A stretch of DNA of 41,828 nucleotides from Clostridia bacterium (GTDB lineage: Bacteria; Bacillota; Clostridia; Christensenellales; Borkfalkiaceae): assembly GCA_017886575.1 (NCBI GenBank), contig JAGHJP010000016.1, positions 1-41,828 on the forward strand, written 5' to 3'. How positions within the stretch are numbered: position 1 is the first letter of the stretch; every line of letters starts with the position of its first letter. The position numbers and the translations under genes were made by a program. Under the pieces are notes generated by a model. That model was not told the origin of the DNA and searched no databases. It was given only the letters and a program-made list of their open reading frames with translations. This document shows positions 17,284 to 26,116 of this stretch, in pieces.

Positions 17284-18381
17284 TCATTCCCCTTCCTTTC
17301 CCTCCGTGTGTTCCGCCGCGGAAACCCGTTCCGCATCCGCGGTGCCCGCATTCTCCGCATTTTCCGCGGGGCCGGCCGTTTCCGCGCTCTCCCCTGCCGC
17401 CGGCGCGGCGGGCTTATCGGCGATGCGGATATACACGCCGCCCTCGGGATTTTCGGGGTCGCAGATGTTGGTGCAACTCAAAAAGTAACGCTTGCCGTTC
17501 GCCGAATAATAGCCGACGAATTGCAGGCAGATGACGAAGATGTAACTCGCGGGGACGGTGATGAGCAGCGCGCTGAAAAAGGTCGTGAGCGCAAAGACTA
17601 CGTTGATCGCCACGATGCAATAGACCGCCACCAGATAGTTGGAGAAGTTGGCGGCAAACTGTTTTCTACCCATGCGGAAACTCTCCCGCATCGCCTGCGT
17701 CAGTTTCTTGCTGCCGACGATGATGGAGGGCATCCAGTCGGAGATGAGCGCGAGTTTGACCGCATGCATGGCGATGATGAAAGTCGCGCCGAAGAAAAGG
17801 GCGAGAAAGACGGGCAGAAATACGAACAGACGGAAAAAGACGAGGTAACAGACCACCAGCACGAGCACGTCGTACGCAAAGGAGATGGGCACGTAGACCA
17901 CCTGATAGAGCGCGGCGGGGCCGATGTTGCGCAAGAAGCCCGCAAAGAAGGGCGTTTCGGTGAACTGCGACATTTTGTCGTTCAGGATATCGCCGAAAGC
18001 GAAGAGCGCCAGCCCGTTCAGAAAGCTGTTGACGAGATAGAGCAGGATGAGCCCGATGCACGAGAACACGATCTCCGCCAGGTGGCGGTTCATGAAGGCG
18101 AAAATGCCGCCGATCGCCTGCACCAAAGCGTCCATCGCCTCGCGGAAATAGGCGTCGAAGGAACTGAAATCGGGGCTGTTGAAGAAGGTCGCCACGATGT
18201 CTTCGAGCGCGGTCACGAAGGCGTCCGCTTCGGGGCTCTCCAGAAACGGACCGATGTTTGCCGCCAGGATGACGGCGGCGAGCGAACCCGTGATCAGAAA
18301 CACGACGAGCCGGAACAAAAGAATGACGTAGGTGCTTTTGAAATTATTCAGAAGCAATCGGACACTGTTGCGGAATCTCAC
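17284..18381 (-). CDS. Polytopic membrane protein with acidic C-terminal tail
   Basis: This 365-aa protein is taken from the GTG at 18381 because GGAGAGAGG stands just before it; an in-frame ATG at 18420 would add 13 residues. It begins with a basic segment and then has about six hydrophobic stretches, among them YVILLFRLVVFLITGSL and IVFSCIGLILLYLVNSFL. The last 55 residues are Ala/Glu-rich and probably disordered. I recognise no catalytic motif. It follows a second membrane protein of similar style under the same promoter, with a 114-base gap. Function unknown; a transport or envelope role is only a guess. Confidence 0.75.
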   Translation of the reverse strand: MRFRNSVRLLLNNFKSTYVILLFRLVVFLITGSLAAVILAANIGPFLESPEADAFVTALEDIVATFFNSPDFSSFDAYFREAMDALVQAIGGIFAFMNRHLAEIVFSCIGLILLYLVNSFLNGLALFAFGDILNDKMSQFTETPFFAGFLRNIGPAALYQVVYVPISFAYDVLVLVVCYLVFFRLFVFLPVFLALFFGATFIIAMHAVKLALISDWMPSIIVGSKKLTQAMRESFRMGRKQFAANFSNYLVAVYCIVAINVVFALTTFFSALLITVPASYIFVICLQFVGYYSANGKRYFLSCTNICDPENPEGGVYIRIADKPAAPAAGESAETAGPAENAENAGTADAERVSAAEHTEGKEGE

Positions 18382-18495
18382 GCTATCCCTCTCTCCTGCA
18401 ACGAAAGGTTGCAAAAACAAAAATTTTCAAGGCCGCTGCGGCCTGTATTTACGGTTTTTTGAGGCGCGAACCTGACGCGGCGAAAAAAGCGGGCG

Positions 18496-19323
18496 TCAGT
18501 CGCGGTAATGTTTTTTCAGGTCCTCGCGTTCGAGCTGGGCGGCGTCGAAATAGACGACCTCCATGCGCACGGTGAAGATCATAAAATAGAACATATAGAC
18601 GACCAACAGGACGGCATACACCGCGGGCGCGGGCAAAAACAGCACGCACGGGACGATGACGATGTTGCCTATGACGATCGAAAGAAGCATGGACGCGACC
18701 AGGCGGCGCTTGACCTTTTCGGTGATCTGATTGGAATAGCGCAGGGCCTCGAAGGGCTCGAACCCCGTGATCTGCATGCACGGCAGCCAGAGATAGAAGA
18801 GCGCGACGACGTACAAAAGCGCCGGCACGCCCGCAAGCAACAGGATGCCGAAGAGCACATACTGCGCCGCCGCATTGGGCACGAGCGAAAAGACGGCGTA
18901 CGCCAGTGAGGAAAAGAGGAGCGCCCAGATTTCATAGACCGCCGAAAAGAACAGCGCGACGCCGGCGGTGCTCAAAACGTTGTCGTTGAGTTTGCCCACA
19001 ATGCCGTTGAGCGTCCGCTTGCCGATGCGCATGTGTTTGTCGATGAGCGCGAGCAGCATGGCGGCGCAGAGCACGATGACGAGATAGGCGACCAGATCGA
19101 GGAGAGCGGGCAGCCAGCCCGTGAAGTTGTACACCGAAAACGTGTTGAAGATCTGCGTCCAGCCGATCTCCTGCATATTGCCCGAAAAAAAGGCGGTAAA
19201 AAACGCCTTGGCGTCTTCCACGCAGGCCATGCCGGCGAGGCATGCCCCCGGCAATACGGAGAGAAGGGCGATGTACCACAGATTGCGGAACACATAGCGG
19301 ATGGAAGAGTTGGTATAGTTCAT
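18496..19323 (-). CDS. Polytopic membrane protein, partner of the downstream gene
   Basis: This 275-aa protein has about six membrane segments, for example YIALLSVLPGACLAGMA near the start, LVAYLVIVLCAAMLLALI and AVYAVLLVVYMFYFMIF near the end. The N-terminal pattern (short polar head, RN-x-WY-like turn, then hydrophobic) resembles that of the following gene, as do the cytosolic loops with YSNQITEKVKRR against GSKKLTQAMRES. The two may be distant paralogues. The ribosome site is weak (AAGGAT). First gene of a two-gene operon behind a good promoter. No enzyme motif seen. Confidence 0.75.
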   Translation of the reverse strand: MNYTNSSIRYVFRNLWYIALLSVLPGACLAGMACVEDAKAFFTAFFSGNMQEIGWTQIFNTFSVYNFTGWLPALLDLVAYLVIVLCAAMLLALIDKHMRIGKRTLNGIVGKLNDNVLSTAGVALFFSAVYEIWALLFSSLAYAVFSLVPNAAAQYVLFGILLLAGVPALLYVVALFYLWLPCMQITGFEPFEALRYSNQITEKVKRRLVASMLLSIVIGNIVIVPCVLFLPAPAVYAVLLVVYMFYFMIFTVRMEVVYFDAAQLEREDLKKHYRD

Positions 19324-19414
19324 ATCGTTCGTTTATCCTTATCCGGCTCCGCCGCGCGGCGGGACCGCATGCACAAAATAGAATGAGCCTCCTCGGCACC
19401 ATATACCTAACGGT

Positions 19415-19443
19415 ATTATACACCTAAAAAGCAAAACTGTAAA
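19415..19443 (-). promoter_or_regulatory. Promoter of the two membrane-protein genes
   Basis: On the minus strand TTTACA (19438-19443), 17 bases, TATAAT (19415-19420). It lies just downstream of the phage-cassette terminator, so the membrane-protein operon is insulated from the cassette. Confidence 0.85.
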
Positions 19444-19475
19444 GAGTTTTCGCGAAAAAATCGGGCAAAGGGCAG

Positions 19476-19510
19476 AAAAAAGGAGGGGGCGCCTCTCCGG
19501 CACCCCCTCC
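19476..19510 (-). terminator. Intrinsic terminator closing the phage-like cassette
   Basis: On the minus strand GGAGGGGG pairs with CCCCCTCC, extended by GCC/GGC after one mismatch, and is followed by six T residues. It stands about 70 bases after the last cassette gene. Confidence 0.85.
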
Positions 19511-19576
19511 GCGCCCGCCTTTCCGCCGCGGCGCTCGAAAAAACAGGCAGAAAAACGGTCCCACGCCGTTCCTCCG

Positions 19577-20077
19577 CTATTGGTTCTTTACATAGGAATA
19601 GAGCCGGTCGTAGAGGGTGGCGTAGAATTCAGCGACATAGCTCGGCGCCAGCGTGTCCGCCTGGAAGAGCGCGAAGCGCACGTCGGGATCGGTCATGGTC
19701 ATATAGTAATTGTAAACCGCGTAATACCGCCCCGCCGCGTCCAGGGAATAGTCGGGGTTGTAAGGATAGGAATATTCCTCGTCCTCCCCGCCCGCTTCCC
19801 CCGCGGGGCCGAGAAAGTCGATCTGGAACCCGAGTTCGTCCACCAGCGCGTCCACTTCCGCTTCGTATGTATCTTCCAAACGCGCGTAAGCGTCCGAAAG
19901 CACGGACGAGCGGAGCATGCCGTTTTTCAACAATTTATAGTAGACCTCCTCCTTATCTTCGGCGAGTTTCTGCGTGAGTTCGTTCTTCTTCGCCTGCGCA
20001 TCGCGGGCAAAGGAGATCGCCGACGCGGAGAGATCCGATTCGTTCAATTCGAGGTCCTCCAGAATATCAAGAACCAT
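19577..20077 (-). CDS. Last gene of the phage cassette, 166-aa unknown protein
   Basis: I do not recognise a family. The first 90 residues look helical and coiled-coil-like, with a run of charged residues (about 28-45, KKNELTQKLAEDKEEVYYK). A short Gly/Glu linker follows, and the final 55 residues are rich in Tyr. There is no signal peptide or membrane segment. AAGGAGG lies 7 bases before the ATG, inside the last codons of the preceding structural gene, so the two are co-translated units. Position after a propeller-like structural protein suggests a virion or assembly role, perhaps a head-closure or internal protein. That is inferred from position only. Confidence 0.7.
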   Translation of the reverse strand: MVLDILEDLELNESDLSASAISFARDAQAKKNELTQKLAEDKEEVYYKLLKNGMLRSSVLSDAYARLEDTYEAEVDALVDELGFQIDFLGPAGEAGGEDEEYSYPYNPDYSLDAAGRYYAVYNYYMTMTDPDVRFALFQADTLAPSYVAEFYATLYDRLYSYVKNQ

Positions 20078-20078
20078 A

Positions 20079-21467
20079 TTATACCTCCTTCAATATCGCG
20101 GCGGAAACTTCCAGTCGCTCGAGCGTACAGTCCGCGTCCTCGCTTTCGACGCAAACCGAAAACCGCCTGCCTTTGAGCAAGGGCTGTACGTTCGTTTCGC
20201 CGTCGGCAGCGAGGGCATAGACGAGTTTTTCGCGGGCATGCTCCCCCTCTACCGTCAATTTGAAATTGCCCTTGCCGACGAGGGTCAGGCGGCGGAGCTG
20301 CTTTCGCCCCGCCCCCAGCCCCAGACGGGTAGAGCCGCTCCGCCAGATCTTTTTCAGGGGCGCGCCCGCACGGGCGCTCTCCCGCGTGAAGCGGACGAGC
20401 GCGCCGTCCGCAGTAAAGAAGAGCGGACCGTCCTCCCCGCAGGCGGGCAGCGACATATCCGTGTCCGAGAGAAAGCCGTCCTCCGCCGCAGGGTCGTAAA
20501 AGAGGGTGCGCCGCGCGCCCGACGCGGTCAGATAGGACAAAACGTAATATGCCCCCCGAACGGCGGAACGGCAGGCGGGCGATGCCGCGGGCGGCGCGGC
20601 GGCAAGCCACGGGGCGGCGCACCGCTTCGCCTCGCTGCCGTCGAATGCGTACAACCCGTCCGACGCCAAAAACAGGATATGTTCGCCGACGCATTGCGCG
20701 GAATTTTCAAACACCGCGCCGAACGCGGTGGGAACGGGTTCTGCGGAAAACCCCGCGTTTTCCCCTTCCGCCCGCAGCAAGGTCAGCCCGCGCCCGCGCA
20801 GGGCGTATATTTTTTTGCCGCAGGGCAGCAGGGCGGTTATTTCGCCGTGTTCGGGGGATAGATCGACGTATCCCGCCGCGCGGTAGGCGTGTTCCCAGTC
20901 GCTCCCGTCGAGAGGCACGGAAAAATGCAGGCGATACGGGATCGAAGCGGACGCGAGAAAGAGGCGGTCGTAATACACGCAGCCGCAGGTCGCCGCAGGC
21001 GCGTCCTCCAAAACCGAAAAATCCGTCCCGTCATAGAGATAGGTCCCCTCGGGCGCGGAAAAGAGCAACACGTCACCGTTTTCGGCGGTCACGAAGGGCA
21101 GAGCAAAAGGCGGCGCGGCAAAGACCGCAGAGCCGAGCCGCGCGGGCGGAACGCCCGATTCCCCGCCCTCCGGCAGGGTGAGGCTGTACAGCCCGCCTTC
21201 CGAGAAAAACACAAGCTTTTGCGCCGCACCCCTGCCGAAAAGATAGGCGGCGGACGGGACATACCCCTGCAAAGCCGCCTTGTCCAAAACGATCTCCGTG
21301 CCCGCCCCGCCGCGCAAAACGCCGTTTTCCGCGCGGAAATTGAGGCATTCTTCGGGATAGAGCACACCGCTCTTTCCGCTTTCTCCCCGCGGCGCGGCGG
21401 ACAGCGAGAGGGAAACCGTCTTTTCTTCGAGGGCGGACGGCGTCAATTCTTTTCTGAAAACGAGCAT
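20079..21467 (-). CDS. Phage structural protein with propeller-like repeats (P22 gp10-like position)
   Basis: This 462-aa protein starts at the ATG at 21467, two bases after the connector-like gene. Its middle has repeated strand-turn units such as LVFFSEGGLYSLTL, DVLLFSAPEGTYLYDGT, KIYALRGRGLTLLRA and HILFLASDGLYAFDGS. That is typical of beta-propeller phage proteins annotated as DNA-stabilisation or tail-plug proteins. A separate beta-rich domain (about 390-462) closes it. There is no signal peptide. In P22 the equivalent place is taken by gp10, which plugs the portal after packaging. Homology to gp10 is not established here; the call rests on order and the propeller pattern. Confidence 0.65.
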   Translation of the reverse strand: MLVFRKELTPSALEEKTVSLSLSAAPRGESGKSGVLYPEECLNFRAENGVLRGGAGTEIVLDKAALQGYVPSAAYLFGRGAAQKLVFFSEGGLYSLTLPEGGESGVPPARLGSAVFAAPPFALPFVTAENGDVLLFSAPEGTYLYDGTDFSVLEDAPAATCGCVYYDRLFLASASIPYRLHFSVPLDGSDWEHAYRAAGYVDLSPEHGEITALLPCGKKIYALRGRGLTLLRAEGENAGFSAEPVPTAFGAVFENSAQCVGEHILFLASDGLYAFDGSEAKRCAAPWLAAAPPAASPACRSAVRGAYYVLSYLTASGARRTLFYDPAAEDGFLSDTDMSLPACGEDGPLFFTADGALVRFTRESARAGAPLKKIWRSGSTRLGLGAGRKQLRRLTLVGKGNFKLTVEGEHAREKLVYALAADGETNVQPLLKGRRFSVCVESEDADCTLERLEVSAAILKEV

Positions 21468-21469
21468 GT

Positions 21470-22111
21470 TCACACCCACCTTCTGGAACGGATGACGCGC
21501 GGGCGGGAAGCCGTGTGCGCGCACAGGAGCGCGTCCTTGTATTTTTTGTCCCAAACGACCGCCTCGTCGTACAGCCCCGAGATCAGGCAGTATTCGCACG
21601 CCACGCCGTAGGCGAGCAGCCGTTCGGGCACCCGCGCGGCGTATTCGCTTTCGTCGCACAGCCGCTTGCTTTCGGGCGAATAGGCGTACGTCACGACCGA
21701 CGTGCCCGCCCGCGTGCGGAGATATTCGGGAAAAATGGTGTACGGCAGTTTGTTGCCGTATTCGTCCGTCACGGACAGAATGGTGACGGGCGTCCGCAAA
21801 AAGGCGGTATACGGCAGCGCGCCCGTATCGCAGGTGACCGTCTCTTCGGCGGTCAGCGGCAGATAATCGAGGGCGACTTCGTTCTCCACGATGTTATAGC
21901 AGCGCAGTAAAATATCTGCCTCTTTCGCAAGTTCCTTCTCTTCGACGTCGGTCTCCGCGTTCTCCGTATTTTCCGCGTTTTCCCCGTTCTCTTCGGGCAT
22001 GCCGCCTTCGGATATATCGTTCTCTGCGTCAAAAACGTCCTTGAGATAGCGGAAAAGTTCCTCCTTGCCGAGCAGGAACGCCGCCTGCGCCGCAATGTCT
22101 TTCACCAACAT
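21470..22111 (-). CDS. Phage head-tail connector/adaptor-like protein
   Basis: The start at 22111 follows AGGAGG; the upstream open frame is not coding. The 213-aa protein begins MLVKDIAAQAAFLLG, a helical opening seen in phage adaptor proteins. Next is an acidic low-complexity insert (about 38-60, repeated EN-A units), then a domain with LLRCYNIVENEVALDYLPL and a beta-rich C-terminal half. Size and place, just after the capsid gene, fit P22 gp4-like or gp6-like connectors that attach to the portal. The insert is unusual and may be disordered. Confidence in a structural role is good, in the exact family moderate. Confidence 0.65.
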   Translation of the reverse strand: MLVKDIAAQAAFLLGKEELFRYLKDVFDAENDISEGGMPEENGENAENTENAETDVEEKELAKEADILLRCYNIVENEVALDYLPLTAEETVTCDTGALPYTAFLRTPVTILSVTDEYGNKLPYTIFPEYLRTRAGTSVVTYAYSPESKRLCDESEYAARVPERLLAYGVACEYCLISGLYDEAVVWDKKYKDALLCAHTASRPRVIRSRRWV

Positions 22112-22242
22112 ACAGATTTCATTCCTCCTATCAAAAATATGGGCAGGAAACGGAAAAATATTCCAATCCCCTGCCCCGTTTTGCCTTGCCCCATGCCCGC
22201 GTTTTAAGGACGTTTCAGTCCCCGTGCGCGGGAAGGACGCTT

Positions 22243-23412
22243 TTACTTTTCGGTGATGCCCGAGAGCATCGCCTGACCGCAGGGACGGGTGCACACGAGG
22301 TCGGCGTACTTGACGAGCGTCGCCGTGTAGACGGGCTTGCCCGCCACCTGGCGGAGCACCTTGCCGTCCTCGCCCTCCAGCCACTGCCAGTCGCAGAGCT
22401 GGTGCAGGCAGAAATCGTCGGTGTTCAGAAGGTACATCGTGCCGTCGGGGCAGAAGCGGTCAGCCACCACGGGGATGCCGTTGAAACTCATCGCCTTATA
22501 GCCGCCCGCCAGTTCCATCGTGTCCACGATGCGCTTGTAGGTGCTGAAATACTCCGCCAGCGCGCGCTTGACGCCCCACGAACAGACGATGAAGTTGACG
22601 CGGCTGCCCGACACCTCTTCGAGATTGTCGATCGCCGTCTGGATGACCGTTTCGCTGATGGCGCCGACCGAGCTCTTCATGTACGGCTTCATCCACTCGT
22701 GCGTGCTTCTGTCCACGCCGTAGAGGGTGCCCTCGTCCGAAAAGATGGCGCCCAGTCCCGTCAGTTCCAGCCCGTCGGAGTTCTGCATGACGATGCGGGA
22801 GGCGTTGGGGACTGCCGTGGTGGTCAGCGTGGCCCCGTCCACCGTGACGGTCTTGTTCGCGCGGTCTATGGAGAGGATGGTCCTGCCGCCCGCGAGGACG
22901 CTGCCGCCCGTCGCGGCGACGAAGTCGACGATCATGCCCTCGGCGAGATTTTTGACGCTTGCCACGGTGACCTTGCCGCTCGTGATGCCCGTGACGGTGG
23001 TCAGCGTGCCGGAGCCGTCGCCGAAGAGCATCCTGCCGAAGTTGAAGGACGAGCTCTTGACGAGGCCGTCCATTTCGTCGTTGAGCAGGTTGACGAACGC
23101 GCCTTCGTTGTTGGCGGAAGAACGGATGGCTTTATCGGAAATTTCGATGGTGCCGAAGAGGTTCTTCAGAGTCGTGACGAACTGCGCGTAGTGGTTGCCG
23201 CCCGCGGCGGGCAGGTCGCCCGCTTCGGTGCCCGCGCCCACGCCGCCGTTGACGCCGTAGCGCACCAGGCGGCGCACATCCTTGCCCCATACGTCCGCCG
23301 TGGTCTGTTTGATCTGCGCGAGCAGGGGGTTGACGGACGTGTTGAGCATGTCGGCGACCGCCCCGAGATAGAAAGATTTCAATGCGTTATCCGCTGTTTC
23401 CATGGTTACCAT
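22243..23412 (-). CDS. Major capsid protein, HK97 fold with inserted domain
   Basis: This 389-aa protein has features I associate with P22-type capsid proteins of Clostridia phages: an N-terminal helix with VNPLLAQI, then IEISDKAIRSSANNEGAFVNLLNDEMDGL (in two parts, about 91-120), then SFNFGRMLFGDGSGTL (about 122-137). A beta-rich insert (about 138-215) follows, probably the surface domain, and the fold resumes with a helix containing VIQTAIDNLEEVSG and a late WGVKRALAEYFSTY. AGGAG lies 9 bases before the ATG at 23412; METAD at 23403 is an alternative. The 131-base gap to the next gene may allow higher capsid expression. Confidence 0.88.
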   Translation of the reverse strand: MVTMETADNALKSFYLGAVADMLNTSVNPLLAQIKQTTADVWGKDVRRLVRYGVNGGVGAGTEAGDLPAAGGNHYAQFVTTLKNLFGTIEISDKAIRSSANNEGAFVNLLNDEMDGLVKSSSFNFGRMLFGDGSGTLTTVTGITSGKVTVASVKNLAEGMIVDFVAATGGSVLAGGRTILSIDRANKTVTVDGATLTTTAVPNASRIVMQNSDGLELTGLGAIFSDEGTLYGVDRSTHEWMKPYMKSSVGAISETVIQTAIDNLEEVSGSRVNFIVCSWGVKRALAEYFSTYKRIVDTMELAGGYKAMSFNGIPVVADRFCPDGTMYLLNTDDFCLHQLCDWQWLEGEDGKVLRQVAGKPVYTATLVKYADLVCTRPCGQAMLSGITEK

Positions 23413-23441
23413 ATCGATTCACTCCTGTGATTAAAAATTTG

Positions 23442-23960
23442 TTATTGATGCAAGTTGCGAAAATAGCCGAGCGCCATTTTACCCGCGTCGGCGATGTTTT
23501 TCGCCTTTTCCGCCGGGCTGACGACGCCCACGCCCCCGCCGATGAGCGGGACGGCGCTCCTTTTGACTCCGTCGAGGTAGGCGTCGATGATGCGCTGCCG
23601 GACCGCGGCGGAAGCGTTTGCCCGTTCGAAGAGGGAATCCTCTCCCTCGGGTGCGTCGGCGGGCGGCAAAGAAGGCGCGGAGGCGTTCGTCGCGGGCGGC
23701 GGTACCGGTCCCTCCGCGGGCGGCGGGGTATTCCGCTCCTCCCTCTCCCTTTCCAACTCTTTCAGGCGCTGAGAGCGGCGGGTGAATTCCGCCTGCAAAG
23801 AATTGTAAGCCCGCAAAAGGGCATCCACGCTCTTGAACTTACCCGATATCCCCGTCGCCGCCGAGCCGTATCCGTTCTGCGCCTCCGCGCCTTGCTCCGC
23901 CACGGTATTTTCGGGCATGCCCTCCGCGTTTTGTATGTTCTCCTTTTTTTCTTCGTCCAT
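23442..23960 (-). CDS. Phage capsid scaffolding protein
   Basis: This 172-aa protein sits between portal and capsid genes, the usual scaffold position. Residues 38-72 contain SGKFKSVDALLRAYNSLQAEF followed by a charged helix (RRSQRLKELEREREER), a pattern common in phage scaffold proteins. A Pro/Ala-rich spacer leads to a C-terminal helical region containing DGVKRSAVPLIGGGVG. The acidic N-terminus and overall helical, highly charged composition are as expected. It would guide procapsid assembly and be absent from mature particles. AAGGAG precedes the ATG at 23960. Confidence 0.8.
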   Translation of the reverse strand: MDEEKKENIQNAEGMPENTVAEQGAEAQNGYGSAATGISGKFKSVDALLRAYNSLQAEFTRRSQRLKELEREREERNTPPPAEGPVPPPATNASAPSLPPADAPEGEDSLFERANASAAVRQRIIDAYLDGVKRSAVPLIGGGVGVVSPAEKAKNIADAGKMALGYFRNLHQ

Positions 23961-23966
23961 GATCTT

Positions 23967-25844
23967 TTACTCCTTGTTGCGATTTTTTTCTTGATCCAGA
24001 TATGCCTTGTGCTGCATGAGGTGCGCCTCGACGCACGCTTTTTCCCGCGTGCCGCCCTTGGCGGCAAACTCTTCCGACAGCAAAAAGCGCACGTGTTCGG
24101 TGTAGTGCAGCGCATGATCGTCGTAAGGCACGGCTTCCGCCTCTTCCCCCGCCAGCATTTGCAGGTTCTCCCGCTCGGCCTTGGCGATGTGCAGGGAAGA
24201 GATGTCCCGCGCGGCGGAGAGATTGCCGTATCCCAGCGCTTCCAGCACCTTGTTCTTGGTATTGCCCGAAAGTTTCCCCTCCTCGTCCGTCAAAAGCCCC
24301 AGGGAGAGCAGTTCGAGCACGGCGGCGCGCCTTTGTTCGGGCGTCTGCACGTTCTCCGTGTCGAACAGAACGTCGTCCGACGAGATGTCCGAAGCGTTGA
24401 AATAATATATCTCCGTGCTCTTGCCCTCGCCGCTGACGGCGATCATGCGGCGGGTCGTGGCGAACTGCTTGTAGAGTTTGAGGATCTGCCGCCCCGTTTC
24501 CTCCGCCGCGCGGCAGACGCTCTCCGCGCTGACCGACATGCGGTCGTCCTCCTGCGACAGGAGGAGCTGCAGCCCCGTCGCGCTCGTCACGTTGGTGGGA
24601 TTGACCGAATTGCGCGTGATCTCGCTCGTGCCCGAGATGAGCATGAACTCGTTGACGATGGTCTCCTCTTCCTTGGCAAATTCCGCAGGGATCTCGCCGC
24701 AGTCGAACATGGCGGGCGGACGGCTGCCCTGGCGGTAGACCAATATTTTCCCGGGGCAGAGCCCGTCCTCGGAGAGCTCGTCGGTGTCCACCGAGCCGTC
24801 CTCCACGGTCACCACGCCCATGGAGAGGCGGTTCAGAAATTCGTGCTTGCGGTTGCGCACGGCGTTGTACGCCCGCTGCAGGGGAATGAGCCGGTCCACC
24901 ACGCTCGCCCCGAAAAACGCCCCGGGCAGCGGCAGGGAAACCTGCCGGGCGAAGGGGAACTTTCTCGTCCCCTTGTCGCCGTTCTCATAGGGCAAAACGC
25001 CCTCGTACAGAAGTTTGCCGCCCGCCACGATCTCCAGCTTTCCGTTTTTGTGCTCAAAGTCAGGCATGGTATACCGCTCGATGACGATCTCGTATCCCTC
25101 TTCGGTCAACCGGGCGCCCTCCCCTTCGACCGTTTTCCAGTGTCGGGAAACGGAGTAGGGTGAGAGAGAAAACTCGGAGATGTCCCTGCCCGAGAGGCGG
25201 ACGCCGAACTTTTCGAATATCTCGCGGACGGGCACCGCCTTGGCATGGATGAGGGAATGCACGTCCTCCATGCGTTCGGCGCTCAGGGAATCGGGAAAGA
25301 TCTCGAAGGGCGAAACGGGCGTCACGCGCACGTCCCCTTCGCATATCCTGCCGTTTTCCCCCTCGGCGACCGGTGCGCCCGCGGCAGCGTCCCATACGAT
25401 CTTATAGAACGCCGTGCCGCACACCTCCGACCAGAGCGTGGCGCGGGAGATGACGCCGTCCAGCCCGATCCGCTCCCCCGCGGCGCGCAGGATGTCCGAG
25501 GCGAGGCGGGCGCACTTGATATCGGCGTCCTCGTCCGAAGAGGCGCGCACCTGAAGGGAAGGTCGGTTCTTTTCGAGTTTTGCGCAGCGGGTCTCCACCG
25601 TCGGCGCGATGTGGTTGAACACGCGGCGGGACTGCCAATAAAAGCGCTTGTCCTCTTCGGCGATCTCTCCGTTCGGCGCCACGTCACAGTATTGGTTGCC
25701 GCTGAAAAAGTTCATGTTCAGCTCCCAGCCGCGTTCGAGCTCCCGCCGTGCGGCGCGGCGGCGGGAGAAGTCCTCCTCCACGTCCCGCACCAGGGCCTGC
25801 ACGCGCCGTTCCTCGGCGCGCCTTTCCAAATCTGTCTGATTCAT
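23967..25844 (-). CDS. Phage portal protein, P22-like
   Basis: This 625-aa protein matches the P22-type portal pattern: early NMNFFSGNQY, then QSRRVFNHIAPTVETRCAKLEKNRP (in two parts), a DILRAAG helix, and later PFARQVSLPLPGAFFGASVVDRLIPLQRAYN followed by RNRKHEFLNR. The ring-forming portal is the gate for DNA entry and the docking point for terminase. It is somewhat shorter than P22 gp1 (about 725 residues), mostly at the C-terminus, where P22 has its long barrel. The ATG overlaps the preceding stop (ATGA) and has AAAGGAG, so it is coupled to the 91-aa gene. Confidence 0.88.
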   Translation of the reverse strand: MNQTDLERRAEERRVQALVRDVEEDFSRRRAARRELERGWELNMNFFSGNQYCDVAPNGEIAEEDKRFYWQSRRVFNHIAPTVETRCAKLEKNRPSLQVRASSDEDADIKCARLASDILRAAGERIGLDGVISRATLWSEVCGTAFYKIVWDAAAGAPVAEGENGRICEGDVRVTPVSPFEIFPDSLSAERMEDVHSLIHAKAVPVREIFEKFGVRLSGRDISEFSLSPYSVSRHWKTVEGEGARLTEEGYEIVIERYTMPDFEHKNGKLEIVAGGKLLYEGVLPYENGDKGTRKFPFARQVSLPLPGAFFGASVVDRLIPLQRAYNAVRNRKHEFLNRLSMGVVTVEDGSVDTDELSEDGLCPGKILVYRQGSRPPAMFDCGEIPAEFAKEEETIVNEFMLISGTSEITRNSVNPTNVTSATGLQLLLSQEDDRMSVSAESVCRAAEETGRQILKLYKQFATTRRMIAVSGEGKSTEIYYFNASDISSDDVLFDTENVQTPEQRRAAVLELLSLGLLTDEEGKLSGNTKNKVLEALGYGNLSAARDISSLHIAKAERENLQMLAGEEAEAVPYDDHALHYTEHVRFLLSEEFAAKGGTREKACVEAHLMQHKAYLDQEKNRNKE

Positions 25845-26116
25845 GTATCGTTCTCCTTTAATAATTTCAATAACCGCTGTTTTTCCCGTTCCAGCTCCTC
25901 GTCGCTCATGGCGGAGACGTCCGCAGCCGAGCCGTCGAGGAGCATTTTGACGGCTTTAAGGTCGGGCGGCACGTCCTTGCGGGTCTCCCGCCGCTTGACG
26001 AGTTTCATCTCGCCGTCCACCGCGCCGTATTCCTCCGTCACCTCTTCAAGCGAGAATCCGAACGCCACCTTTTTGAGCGCCGCCGTCAGTTCTTTGTCCC
26101 CGCAGATATTATCCAT
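25841..26116 (-). CDS. Small terminase-associated phage protein
   Basis: This 91-aa protein lies between large terminase and portal and overlaps both. It has the pattern ALKKVAFGFSLEEVTEEY (about 13-30), then KLVKRRETRKDVPPDLKAVKMLL (about 38-60), and a charged C-terminal helix. I associate this short domain, with its T-K-x-VPPD-xxAxK-LL core, with phage small proteins beside terminase genes. A small-terminase role in DNA recognition is possible, but I see no classical helix-turn-helix, so it could be an accessory factor. Start overlap with the terminase stop is 8 bases. Confidence 0.6.
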   Translation of the reverse strand: MDNICGDKELTAALKKVAFGFSLEEVTEEYGAVDGEMKLVKRRETRKDVPPDLKAVKMLLDGSAADVSAMSDEELEREKQRLLKLLKENDT

